From NCBI RefSeq assembly GCF_003231285.1, contig NZ_QKNS01000008.1, positions 124,001-188,000 on the forward strand: a DNA stretch of 64,000 nt. Direction: 5' to 3'. The DNA comes from Hymenobacter sediminis (GTDB lineage: Bacteria; Bacteroidota; Bacteroidia; Cytophagales; Hymenobacteraceae). The number at the start of each line of letters is the position of its first letter. The stretch's first letter is position 1. Under the pieces are notes generated by a model that saw only the letters and a list, made by a program, of their open reading frames with translations, ran no database searches and had not been told where the DNA came from. Positions 17,230 through 24,309 of this stretch are shown one piece after another. The position numbers were made by a program, and so were the translations under genes.

Positions 17230-18060
17230 TTAGCGCATGTCGGTCAGCGGGGCGGGGTCCATGTCGGTGTATTCCTGGTTTTCGCCGCCCATACCCCAGA
17301 TAAAGGTGTAGCCAGCCGTACCACAGCCCGAGTGAATAGACCAAGGTGGGGAAAGAATGGCCTGGCCTTCGGCAACCCACAGATGGCGGGTTTCCTGGGG
17401 CTGGCCCATGAGGTGCAGCACGCGCTGGCCCTCGGGCAAATCAAAGTAGAGGTAGGCCTCCATGCGCCGGTCGTGGGTGTGGGCGGGCATGGTGTTCCAG
17501 ACGCTGCCGCTGTGCAACTGCGTGAGCCCCATCACGAGCTGGCAGCTTTGAATACCCTCGGAGTAGATGTACTTATAAATGGTGCGCTGATTGGCCGTTT
17601 CCAGCGCCCCCATGGTTACCGGTGTGGCTTCGGCCTGGGTCATGCGGGTAGTGGGGTACACGGCATGGGCAGGGGTAGAGAGCAGGTAGAACTTGGCGGG
17701 CTGACCAGCATCCTGGCTGGCGAAGGTTACTTCGCGGGCATCTTTACCCACGTAGAGGCAGTCTTGGCGGCCCAGCTCGTAGGCGGTGCCATCAACGGTT
17801 ACGGTGCCGGCCGCCCCGGTATTCAATACACCCAGCTCCCGGCGCTGCAGGAAGTAGTCGGCCTTCAGGTTTTCGGGGCAGGGTAGCGCAATGGATTCCT
17901 GGGCAGGCATCACTCCGCCCACAATCATGCGGTCATAGTGGGTATAAACCAGCTCAATTTCGCCAGAGACGAAGAGGCTTTCAATCAGGAAATTTTCGCG
18001 CAGCTCGGCGGAGGTCATGCCCGCCGTTTCGCGGGGCCCGATGGCATATCGTTGGGTCAT
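17230..18060 (-). CDS. kduI: 5-dehydro-4-deoxy-D-glucuronate isomerase
   Basis: A 276-residue cupin-fold isomerase that converts 5-keto-4-deoxyuronate to 2,5-diketo-3-deoxygluconate. The start MTQRYAIGPRE, the motif LGVLNTGAAGTVTVDG and the zinc segment MPAHTHDRRMEAYLYFD are characteristic of KduI; PPWSIHSGCGT provides the further His. Length is as in the family. It lies 44 bp before susC and 92 bp after kduD, in the operon headed by the LacI site. It follows KdgF and precedes KduD in the pathway. Confidence 0.97.
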   Translation of the reverse strand: MTQRYAIGPRETAGMTSAELRENFLIESLFVSGEIELVYTHYDRMIVGGVMPAQESIALPCPENLKADYFLQRRELGVLNTGAAGTVTVDGTAYELGRQDCLYVGKDAREVTFASQDAGQPAKFYLLSTPAHAVYPTTRMTQAEATPVTMGALETANQRTIYKYIYSEGIQSCQLVMGLTQLHSGSVWNTMPAHTHDRRMEAYLYFDLPEGQRVLHLMGQPQETRHLWVAEGQAILSPPWSIHSGCGTAGYTFIWGMGGENQEYTDMDPAPLTDMR

Positions 18061-18152
18061 CTGTGAATTAGTGAAAGGGTGAATTGGTGAGCTTGTAAGA
18101 TGGGATACCGAGTCGTCAACTCGCTTATTTCACCATCTTACTACCTCCCCTT

Positions 18153-18923
18153 CTACCTGCCCATCCAGCCACCATCGACGGTGAGGATGGTGCCGTGGAC
18201 ATAGTCGGAAGCGGCCGAAGCCAGAAAAACCGTTGGTGCTTTAAAGTCCTGGGGCGTGCCCCAGCGCCCGGCTGGAATGCGGGCCAGAATGCTCTGGGAG
18301 CGGTCGGGGTCCTGGCGCAGGGCGTGGGTATTGTCGGTGGCGATGTAGCCGGGGGCAATGGCATTCACGTTCACGCCGCGGCTGGCCCACTCATTAGCCA
18401 GAGCTTTTACCAGGGAGCCAATGGCGCCCTTGCTGGCCGCGTAGCCCGGCACGTTAATGCCGCCTTGGAAGGTGAGCAGCGAAGCCGTGAAGATGATTTT
18501 GCCTCCACCCTGCTCCAGCATGCGGCCACCCAGGGCGCGGGCCAGCCGGAACGGGGCATCTAGGTTAATAGCCAGCACGTTGTCCCACAGCTCATCGCCG
18601 TGCTCAGCAGCAGGGGCACGCTGAATGGTGCCGGCATTATTCACCAGAATATCAATGCGGGGAAAATCCTGCTGTACCTGGGTCAGAAAGGCATCTACCT
18701 GCTCGCGCTGACTGAAATCAGCCTGATAAGCGTGAAACTGCCGGCCCAGGGCCTGCACTTGCTGCTCGGTTTCGCTGCCGCTTAGGGCCAGTGAAGCCGA
18801 TACCCCAATAATGTCGGCGCCGGCCTCCGCTAGCCCCAGTGCCATGGCCTGCCCGATTCCTTTGTTGCAGCCCGTCACGAGGGCTATTTTACCAGACAAA
18901 TCGAACCAGGAAGCAGTGGACAT
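18153..18923 (-). CDS. kduD: 2-dehydro-3-deoxy-D-gluconate 5-dehydrogenase
   Basis: A 256-residue short-chain dehydrogenase that reduces 2,5-diketo-3-deoxygluconate to KDG. It begins FDLSGKIALVTGCNKGIGQA, giving the NAD-binding TGxxxGIG motif; NNAG follows. The catalytic Ser lies in IIFTASLLTF, and Tyr and Lys in YAASKGA. The C-terminus TVDGGWMGR is typical of KduD. It is the first gene of the large minus-strand operon. Its start lies about 125 bp from the LacI-type site at 19045-19075, so regulation by the divergent lacI product is likely. Confidence 0.94.
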   Translation of the reverse strand: MSTASWFDLSGKIALVTGCNKGIGQAMALGLAEAGADIIGVSASLALSGSETEQQVQALGRQFHAYQADFSQREQVDAFLTQVQQDFPRIDILVNNAGTIQRAPAAEHGDELWDNVLAINLDAPFRLARALGGRMLEQGGGKIIFTASLLTFQGGINVPGYAASKGAIGSLVKALANEWASRGVNVNAIAPGYIATDNTHALRQDPDRSQSILARIPAGRWGTPQDFKAPTVFLASAASDYVHGTILTVDGGWMGR

Positions 18924-19235
18924 ACGCAGGGAGGTTTATAAACTTTTCGGAGAAATCCGGTGTACTTTTGAAACAGCCGACTTTCCGTCAGCATGATTAA
19001 GGTTAAAAGATGCCTTTCCGAAAAGGAAGAGTATGATCTTAATAATTTGCGCAAACGATGTCGGGAACGTTGCCATTCGGCCATCTGCGCGGTTCTGGCA
19101 GCGGTAATGGCCCTACATCCGGCTGGTCTTTCTAATTTCCAGCGCCGGAACCCACCGGTTGAACCCGGCTTGTTTCTTGGACTTTAGTAAGTACCCACTC
19201 TCCTTCCTCGTCCCACCTTCCTGTTGCCCTTGCCT
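18924..19235. promoter_or_regulatory. Divergent control region between kduD and lacI
   Basis: This gap separates the catabolic operon (leftward) from the LacI-family gene (rightward). Its clearest content is the operator-like site at 19045-19075. A leftward promoter must lie between that site and kduD, in an AT-richer stretch, and a rightward one between it and lacI, but I found no clean TAnnTTTG element on either side. No further open frame with coding character is present. Confidence 0.6.
19045..19075. promoter_or_regulatory. Putative LacI-family operator, copy 1
   Basis: The site reads ATTTGCGCAAACGATG followed by TCGGGAACGTTGCCA. It matches the sequence at 31468-31498 upstream of the second susC at 29 of 31 positions. 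Two half-sites are visible in opposite orientation, GCAAACGAT and GGCAACGTT (read on the complement), around a GTCGGG centre. It lies about 120 bp upstream of kduD and 160 bp upstream of lacI, so it could control both. Assignment to the adjacent LacI protein is inference. Confidence 0.75.
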
Positions 19236-20285
19236 GTGGAAACCTACACCATTAAAGACATTGCCCGCGAGCTGGGCATCTCCACTTCTACTGTATCCAG
19301 GGCGCTGCGCGGGAGCTATGAAATCAACCCTGAGACTAAGCGCCTGGTGATGGAGTGCGCTGAGCGCCTGAACTATCGCCCTAACCCGATTGCCTTAAGC
19401 TTGAAGGGTAGCGCCAGCCGGGCCATTGGGGTTATTCTGCCCCAGATTGCTAACTATTTCTTCTCCCAGGCCATCAATGGCATTGAGGCCATTGCCTATA
19501 ACCGGGGCTACCACGTCATCATCTTCCAAAGCCAGGAGTCCTACGAGCGGGAAGTGGCCAACGTGCAGCAATCTATGTCGAGGAAGGTGGATGGGCTGCT
19601 GATGTCTCTGTCCAGTGAAACCGCCGACGTGGCCCACCTGCAGGAAGTGCTCGATAAGAACGTACCGCTGGTGTTGTTTGATCGGGTTTCGGCCGAGCTG
19701 AACGTGACCAAGGTGGTAGCCGACAACTTCGGCGGCGCCTTCGCGGCTACTGAGCACCTGATTCAGTCGGGACGCAAACGTATTGCTCACCTCACCATTC
19801 AGCCTTGGCTCAGCATCACGCAGGAGCGCCTGGCCGGCTACCGCGCCGCCTTGGAGAAGCACGGTTTGGAATTCGATGAAAGCCTGATTCGCTACGGCAC
19901 GTTTGGTCCCGATGAGGTAGGCCCCATGGTGGATGAGCTCATGCGCTATTCATCGCCGCCCGATGCGTTTTTTACGGCTTCTGACCGCCTGGCCGTGGGC
20001 TGTCTGCAGGCCCTGCGCCAGCGCAACCTGCATATTCCGGAGGATGTGTCGCTGATCGGCTTCACCAACCTTAACGTGGCCGATTTTCTGGCTCCGCCCT
20101 TAAGTACCGTGGTGCAGCCCGCCACTGAAATTGGGCAGATAGCAGCCGAGCGCCTCATCGACCAGATTGAACGCAAGCACCGCGCCCTCCCCATTGAAAC
20201 CGTTAAAATCCCGACGGAGCTTATCGTGCGCAGCTCTACCCGCACTATCGACCAAAACGAGCCGCTGGTGTACGCCTCCAAGTAA
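19236..20285 (+). CDS. LacI-family transcriptional regulator of uronate/pectin genes
   Basis: A regulator of about 349 residues. The N-terminal helix-turn-helix is canonical: YTIKDIARELGISTSTVSRA with the hinge region NYRPNPIALSLKG. The effector-binding domain follows from AIGVILPQIANYFFSQ and ends in the usual VVQPATEIGQIAAERL. No ATG lies at a suitable position; GTG at 19236 gives METYTIKDIA, which fits the family, while TTG codons at 19224 and 19230 are alternatives. It is divergent from the catabolic operon. The effector is not evident; KDG or a uronate is plausible. It seems to stand in for the hybrid two-component regulators usual in Bacteroides pectin loci. Confidence 0.92.
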   Translation: METYTIKDIARELGISTSTVSRALRGSYEINPETKRLVMECAERLNYRPNPIALSLKGSASRAIGVILPQIANYFFSQAINGIEAIAYNRGYHVIIFQSQESYEREVANVQQSMSRKVDGLLMSLSSETADVAHLQEVLDKNVPLVLFDRVSAELNVTKVVADNFGGAFAATEHLIQSGRKRIAHLTIQPWLSITQERLAGYRAALEKHGLEFDESLIRYGTFGPDEVGPMVDELMRYSSPPDAFFTASDRLAVGCLQALRQRNLHIPEDVSLIGFTNLNVADFLAPPLSTVVQPATEIGQIAAERLIDQIERKHRALPIETVKIPTELIVRSSTRTIDQNEPLVYASK

Positions 20286-20301
20286 TTTCTCTGCTCCTAC
20301 A

Positions 20302-20340
20302 GCAAGCCCCTACCCTCATGTGCAGAGAGTAGGGGCTTGC
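20302..20340. terminator. Bidirectional hairpin between lacI and the GH43 gene
   Basis: Perfect 12-bp arms GCAAGCCCCTAC (20302-20313) and GTAGGGGCTTGC (20329-20340) enclose a 15-base loop. The hairpin lies between the stops of two convergent genes, lacI (ends 20285) and the GH43 gene (ends at 20370 on the minus strand), so it can serve both. T-runs are short on both sides. Confidence 0.8.
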
Positions 20341-20369
20341 GCTTTGTAGAAGGGGTAGTAAACAGTGGC

Positions 20370-21992
20370 CTATTCCACCCGGAACCAGTCGATGTCAGCG
20401 TTGCCGGAATCGTTGAACTTGCCGGGGCGGGTAGCGAATAGCCCCACTTTGGCTCCAATCCACTTGCCTTCCCGGGCCTGAAACTCTGAGCCGAGTGGCT
20501 GGAAGGTCTGCCCATCGTAGCTGTAGCTAAACTGACACTTGGCGCCGGCTTTCACCGCCACGCGCAGGTAAAGCGGCTGCCGGGCCTGGGCGGCGGGCAC
20601 TTCCACGGTAGGCGTAGTGGTTTCGGGCGTGCCTTTGTCGGCGTTCAGGCAGGTACTTTGGCTGAGCTGCAGTTTGCCGCCTTGGTTAGTTAGGGAGAGG
20701 TAGGCGTAATCGAGGCCCATTAGTAGCAGACCCACTTTTTCGCCTTCCAGGCGGGAGTCGAAGCGCAGCTTAGTCGTGACGGTGAATGCCTCGGCGGGTA
20801 GCTTCTGCAGTAGCAGGTTGGGCTGTTGCCAGAGGTTTTTATAGCCCTCGGCCAGTGGCATGGCGTAGAGGCGCAAGTACCCCTGGGGCCCGTTGAGGTA
20901 GGCCCAGTAATCCTGGGGGTTGGCGTGCCACTGCCACTGTAGCCCGAGCTGGTTGCTGCTGAACTCGTCGGAGGTAGCGGGGGTAGCAAGGGGTTGCGGC
21001 TTGCCTTTGGCGTTGGGCTTGCGGTAGGTTAGCACCGGCTGGCCTTTGCCGTCGCCGTCGGGGTCTTCGCCAATAACGGGCCAATCGTTTTTCCACTGCA
21101 TGGGTTGCAGGTGCACCACCCGGCCGTAGGGCCCCTGGTCCTGGAAGTGCAGAAACCAGTCTTCGCCGGCGTTGGTATCAACCCAAGCGCCCTGGTGCGG
21201 ACCGTTGATGGGTGTCTTGCCCTGGTCCATCACAATGCGCTCCTCGTAGGGGCCGTACACGTTCTTGGAGCGTAGCACCAGCTGCCAGCCGGTAGGTACG
21301 CCCCCAGCCGGAGCGAAGATATAGTAGTAGCCGCGGCGCTTGTAGAACTTGGGCCCTTCCAGGGTGGGGTGGCCCTGGTGTCCGTCGAAGACCAGCGCGT
21401 CGGGGCCGGTCAGGCTGAGTCCGTCCGGGGCCATCGGCGACACTGCCAGGATGGTTTTAATGCCCGCCCGGGAGCCCGCGAAGCCGTGCACCAGGTAGGC
21501 GCGGCCGTCCTCGTCCCAGAGCGGGCAGGGGTCAATCCAGCCCTTGGCCTCTTTGATGCACACGGGCGTGCTCCAGGGCCCGGCCGGGTTCTTGGCCTTG
21601 GTCACGAAGATGCCCAGGTCGGGGTCGGGGTAGTAGATGTAGAACTCCTTGCGGTGGTAGCGAATAGCCGGGGCCCACACACCGTTGCCATGCTGGGGCT
21701 CATTGTAGCGGGCTTTGGGCAGCTGCTCCGTAAACGCCGCCCCGATGATGGTCCAGTTTACCAGGTCGCGGGAGTGCAGAATCTGTAGGCCCGGCGCGGC
21801 GTTGAAGCTCGACGAGGTAAGGTAGTAATCCTCCCCTACCCGCACCACATCGGGGTCGGAGTAATCGGCGTAGAGGACCGGGTTTTTGTAGGTGCCGTTG
21901 CCCAAGTCAGGCACCCACACTTTCGACAAGGAAGATTGAGCCCAGGAGCCCAGCGGCAAGAGCAGCAGTAGTAGAGAAAGAAGTCGGTGCAT
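20370..21992 (-). CDS. Glycoside hydrolase family 43 (arabinofuranosidase/xylosidase-like)
   Basis: A secreted 540-residue protein starting MHRLLSLLLLLLPLGSWAQ (signal peptide). Residues of about 30-320 form a five-bladed propeller. It carries NPVLYADYSDPDVVRVG (catalytic base Asp at about 46), WIDPCPLWDEDGRAYLVHGF (pKa-setting Asp) and PTLEGPKFYKRRGYYYIF (general acid Glu). About 340-540 form a beta-sandwich of the GH43 C2/DUF1349 type, ending IDWFRVE. Such enzymes release arabinose or xylose from side chains. In a pectin locus, arabinofuranosidase acting on arabinan or RG-I branches is the better guess. It is the last gene of the second, susC2-headed gene set. Confidence 0.88.
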   Translation of the reverse strand: MHRLLSLLLLLLPLGSWAQSSLSKVWVPDLGNGTYKNPVLYADYSDPDVVRVGEDYYLTSSSFNAAPGLQILHSRDLVNWTIIGAAFTEQLPKARYNEPQHGNGVWAPAIRYHRKEFYIYYPDPDLGIFVTKAKNPAGPWSTPVCIKEAKGWIDPCPLWDEDGRAYLVHGFAGSRAGIKTILAVSPMAPDGLSLTGPDALVFDGHQGHPTLEGPKFYKRRGYYYIFAPAGGVPTGWQLVLRSKNVYGPYEERIVMDQGKTPINGPHQGAWVDTNAGEDWFLHFQDQGPYGRVVHLQPMQWKNDWPVIGEDPDGDGKGQPVLTYRKPNAKGKPQPLATPATSDEFSSNQLGLQWQWHANPQDYWAYLNGPQGYLRLYAMPLAEGYKNLWQQPNLLLQKLPAEAFTVTTKLRFDSRLEGEKVGLLLMGLDYAYLSLTNQGGKLQLSQSTCLNADKGTPETTTPTVEVPAAQARQPLYLRVAVKAGAKCQFSYSYDGQTFQPLGSEFQAREGKWIGAKVGLFATRPGKFNDSGNADIDWFRVE

Positions 21993-22032
21993 CGGCAGCA
22001 AGGACAGGGTAGCGAAGAAGCAAGAAGAACTA

Positions 22033-22104
22033 TCATTCCGACGCAGGAGGAATCTGGGTTATTCATCTAATGGCTTGACTCAGATTCCTCCTGCGTCGGA
22101 ATGA
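22033..22104. repeat. Perfect inverted repeat between the GH105 and GH43 genes
   Basis: Perfect 24-bp arms (22033-22056 and 22081-22104), starting TCATTCCGACGCAGGAGGAA and ending TTCCTCCTGCGTCGGAATGA, enclose a 24-base loop. The outer TCATTCCGA resembles the imperfect palindrome at 422-463. It lies about 40 bp before the GH43 start. Confidence 0.92.
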
Positions 22105-22115
22105 CACGAAGCAAC

Positions 22116-22161
22116 GCGCCCCGACAACTACTTTACTCATCAGAGTCGGTTGCCGGGGCGC
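22116..22161 (-). terminator. Hairpin after the GH105 gene
   Basis: Arms GCGCCCCGACAAC (22116-22128) and GTTGCCGGGGCGC (22149-22161) pair with one mismatch. The hairpin starts eight bases after the GH105 stop on the minus strand and is followed by a short T-containing stretch. It could end, or trim back, the transcript before the GH43 gene. Confidence 0.6.
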
Positions 22162-22168
22162 TACCTAT

Positions 22169-24109
22169 TTAGCGACCTGCCTGTTGCAGCAGCCAGGTCG
22201 CCAGGTCCTTCGCGGCCTGGAAGTTCTGGTACTCGGCCGGAATCTTGCGGCCATCCACGTACTCGTTGTACAGCCACGGGTCGCCGACGGCGAAAACGGT
22301 GCCCTTGCCTACTTTAGCCGTGGCAATGATGACGTGCCCGTCCTGGGTGATGAGGGGCTGGGCCGGGGCCTTCACTTCCAGTGGGGCCAGCTCCTTGATG
22401 TAGGCCGTGCGGGCGTTTCTGAACACGGCGTTGCCGGCGGGAAACGCTACTTTTCCCTGCTCAAACTGGTTGCCTTTTACCATGTTCAGGTTCAGGGGCT
22501 TGAACTGGATGCCGAAGGCCTGGGCCAGGGTGTTGAAGCGCGGAATCTCGCAGTTGCTGGTGTCATTAGCCATAAGCACCAGCGTGCCGCCGTTCTTCAC
22601 CCACTTGGTCAGGGCCTGCACGTCGGCGGGCTGCACGAAGTTGGGCCGGGGCGTTTCCTTTTTGGTGTCGGGGTCCACGATGATGTAGACATTGACCCCC
22701 TTGAGAGAGGTAGCAGTAGGCGCAGTGCTGATGGTGGCGGTTTTGGCGCCCAGGTCGCGGAACTGCTGGCCCCAGAAGTAAAAGCCGCCGTGGGTGCGCT
22801 CCTCCCAGGTGTAGTGCCAGGTTTCCTCCTGTCCGCTGAGGGAGTTCTTGCGCAGCTCGTGGTTGAAGTAGTTGTCAACAGCCACAGTTTTGCCGCTGCC
22901 CAGCTTGCTTTCCGCCGCTACTTCCATTTCCAGGCTGGCCAGAATAAACGGTCCTACCCCCTTCAAATCGTTCTTACGTAGCGGCTCGGAGAGGTAATAC
23001 TCGAAGCTACCGTCGCGGTAAGGATTACCGCCGAGGCCGCCTACGCTCACCGTGCCGTTGAAGGCCAGCGCGTCGCCGGTTTCGGTGGTTACAAAGGTTT
23101 TCAGCAGACCATCGTAGCCTTTGCGGGCCACATCGGCGTACTTTTTATCAAGGTAGCCCATGCGTACGCCCTTCTGCAGGAAGTACACAAACATACTGCT
23201 GCCCGAAGCTTCCTGGTAGTTGCCCTTGCGCGAAGCCTGGTCGACCACCAGCGCCCAGGTACCGGTTTTCGGGTCCTGATACTTGGCCAGCACGGGAGCC
23301 AAGCGCTGCACATCCTTGATGAGCTGCTGGCGCTGCGGGTGGTTCTGCGGGAAATAGTCGAGCACATCTACCAGCGCCATGGCGTACCAGCCCATGCCCC
23401 GGTCCCAAAAGTTCGGCGACTGGCCGGTGGTTTTGTTGGCCCACTTCTGCTCCCGGCTTTCATCGTAGCCGTGGTAGAGCAGGCCGGTTTTGGGGTCCAC
23501 TAGGTTTTTCTCGATGAGAGCAAATTGCTTGGCTACATCATCGAAGCCGGCGGGCTGGTTGAATACCTTGCTGTACTCGGCGTAGAAAGGCTCGGCCATG
23601 TAGAGGCCATCGAGCCACATTTGGTTCGGGTACACCTTTTTGTGCCAGAAGCCGCCGGCCTTGGTGCGCGGCTGCCCTTCCAGCTGCTTGCGCAGCAGTT
23701 GGGCCGCCTTCTGGTACTTCTCGGCCTGGGGCACCGACATCTGGCTGAGCGTGAGCAGGGCGTGGCCGGTCGTGAGGTTATCGAGGTTGTAGTCTTCCAG
23801 CTTATAGGTCCGGATGGTGCCATCGGGACGCACGAACTGGTCGAGGTCTTTCTGAATGTAGGTGAAGTAACGGGCGTCGCCGGTGCGCTGCCATACCCGT
23901 TCCAAGGCCTTGAGCATCAGCCCCTGCTCGTAGTCCCAGCGGGCCGTTTTGCGGTTACCAATCAGGATGGAATCGGGGTGCCAGCTGATAAAGGCATCCG
24001 CCATGCGCTGCGACATGGGACGCGCGGTAGCGGGCGAGGTTTGAGCCTGCGTCTGGGTTGATAGGGAAGCGAGCAGCAGGCCAGAAAAGAAGAAGCGGCG
24101 GGAGAGCAT
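22169..24109 (-). CDS. GH105 unsaturated rhamnogalacturonyl/galacturonyl hydrolase with C-terminal DUF4350-like domain
   Basis: A 646-residue secreted protein starting MLSRRFFFSGLLLASLST. Residues of about 30-390 are an alpha/alpha-barrel of the YteR/YesR family: WDYEQGLMLKALERVW, MWLDGLYMAEPFYAEY (catalytic Asp at about 167), WDRGMGWYAMALVDVLDYF and YQEASGSSMFVYFL. These enzymes remove the terminal unsaturated uronate left by pectin lyases, using water addition to the double bond. The C-terminal 200 residues, with GVNVYIIVDPDT, VKNGGTLVLMANDTSN and GKGTVFAVGDPWLYNEY, resemble a glutamine-amidotransferase-like DUF4350 module. Its role is unknown. The product should feed KdgF. Confidence 0.9.
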   Translation of the reverse strand: MLSRRFFFSGLLLASLSTQTQAQTSPATARPMSQRMADAFISWHPDSILIGNRKTARWDYEQGLMLKALERVWQRTGDARYFTYIQKDLDQFVRPDGTIRTYKLEDYNLDNLTTGHALLTLSQMSVPQAEKYQKAAQLLRKQLEGQPRTKAGGFWHKKVYPNQMWLDGLYMAEPFYAEYSKVFNQPAGFDDVAKQFALIEKNLVDPKTGLLYHGYDESREQKWANKTTGQSPNFWDRGMGWYAMALVDVLDYFPQNHPQRQQLIKDVQRLAPVLAKYQDPKTGTWALVVDQASRKGNYQEASGSSMFVYFLQKGVRMGYLDKKYADVARKGYDGLLKTFVTTETGDALAFNGTVSVGGLGGNPYRDGSFEYYLSEPLRKNDLKGVGPFILASLEMEVAAESKLGSGKTVAVDNYFNHELRKNSLSGQEETWHYTWEERTHGGFYFWGQQFRDLGAKTATISTAPTATSLKGVNVYIIVDPDTKKETPRPNFVQPADVQALTKWVKNGGTLVLMANDTSNCEIPRFNTLAQAFGIQFKPLNLNMVKGNQFEQGKVAFPAGNAVFRNARTAYIKELAPLEVKAPAQPLITQDGHVIIATAKVGKGTVFAVGDPWLYNEYVDGRKIPAEYQNFQAAKDLATWLLQQAGR

Positions 24110-24184
24110 GGGTAGGGAGAGTATTGGACTGACGTCTAGCAGACAAGTTATTGAGTGACATATCATGCGTCACGTAATTCTACT

Positions 24185-24280
24185 ACCCCGTTTGTCATCC
24201 TGAGCGGAGCGAAGGACCTCTACCGTGAGTAGTTATCTTCTGTAGAGGTCCTTCGCTCCGCTCAGGATGACAAACGGGGT
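24185..24280. repeat. Perfect 38-bp-arm palindrome upstream of the GH105 gene
   Basis: Arms 24185-24222 and 24243-24280 are perfect complements. The left arm begins ACCCCGTTTGTCATCCTGAG and continues CGGAGCGAAGGACCTCTA; the loop is 20 bases. It is the best-preserved copy of the TCATCCTGAGC family in this window. It sits between the acetylesterase-polygalacturonase gene and the GH105 gene, both on the minus strand. Confidence 0.95.
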
Positions 24281-24309
24281 AAGAGCCGATGAACTTAGCA
24301 GATGCTGGT

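Noticed and set aside
18061..18152. Weak inverted repeat GTAAGATGG/CCATCTTAC between kduD and kduI as a terminator
   Set aside because: Arms are short, far apart and without a T-run; the two genes belong to one operon.
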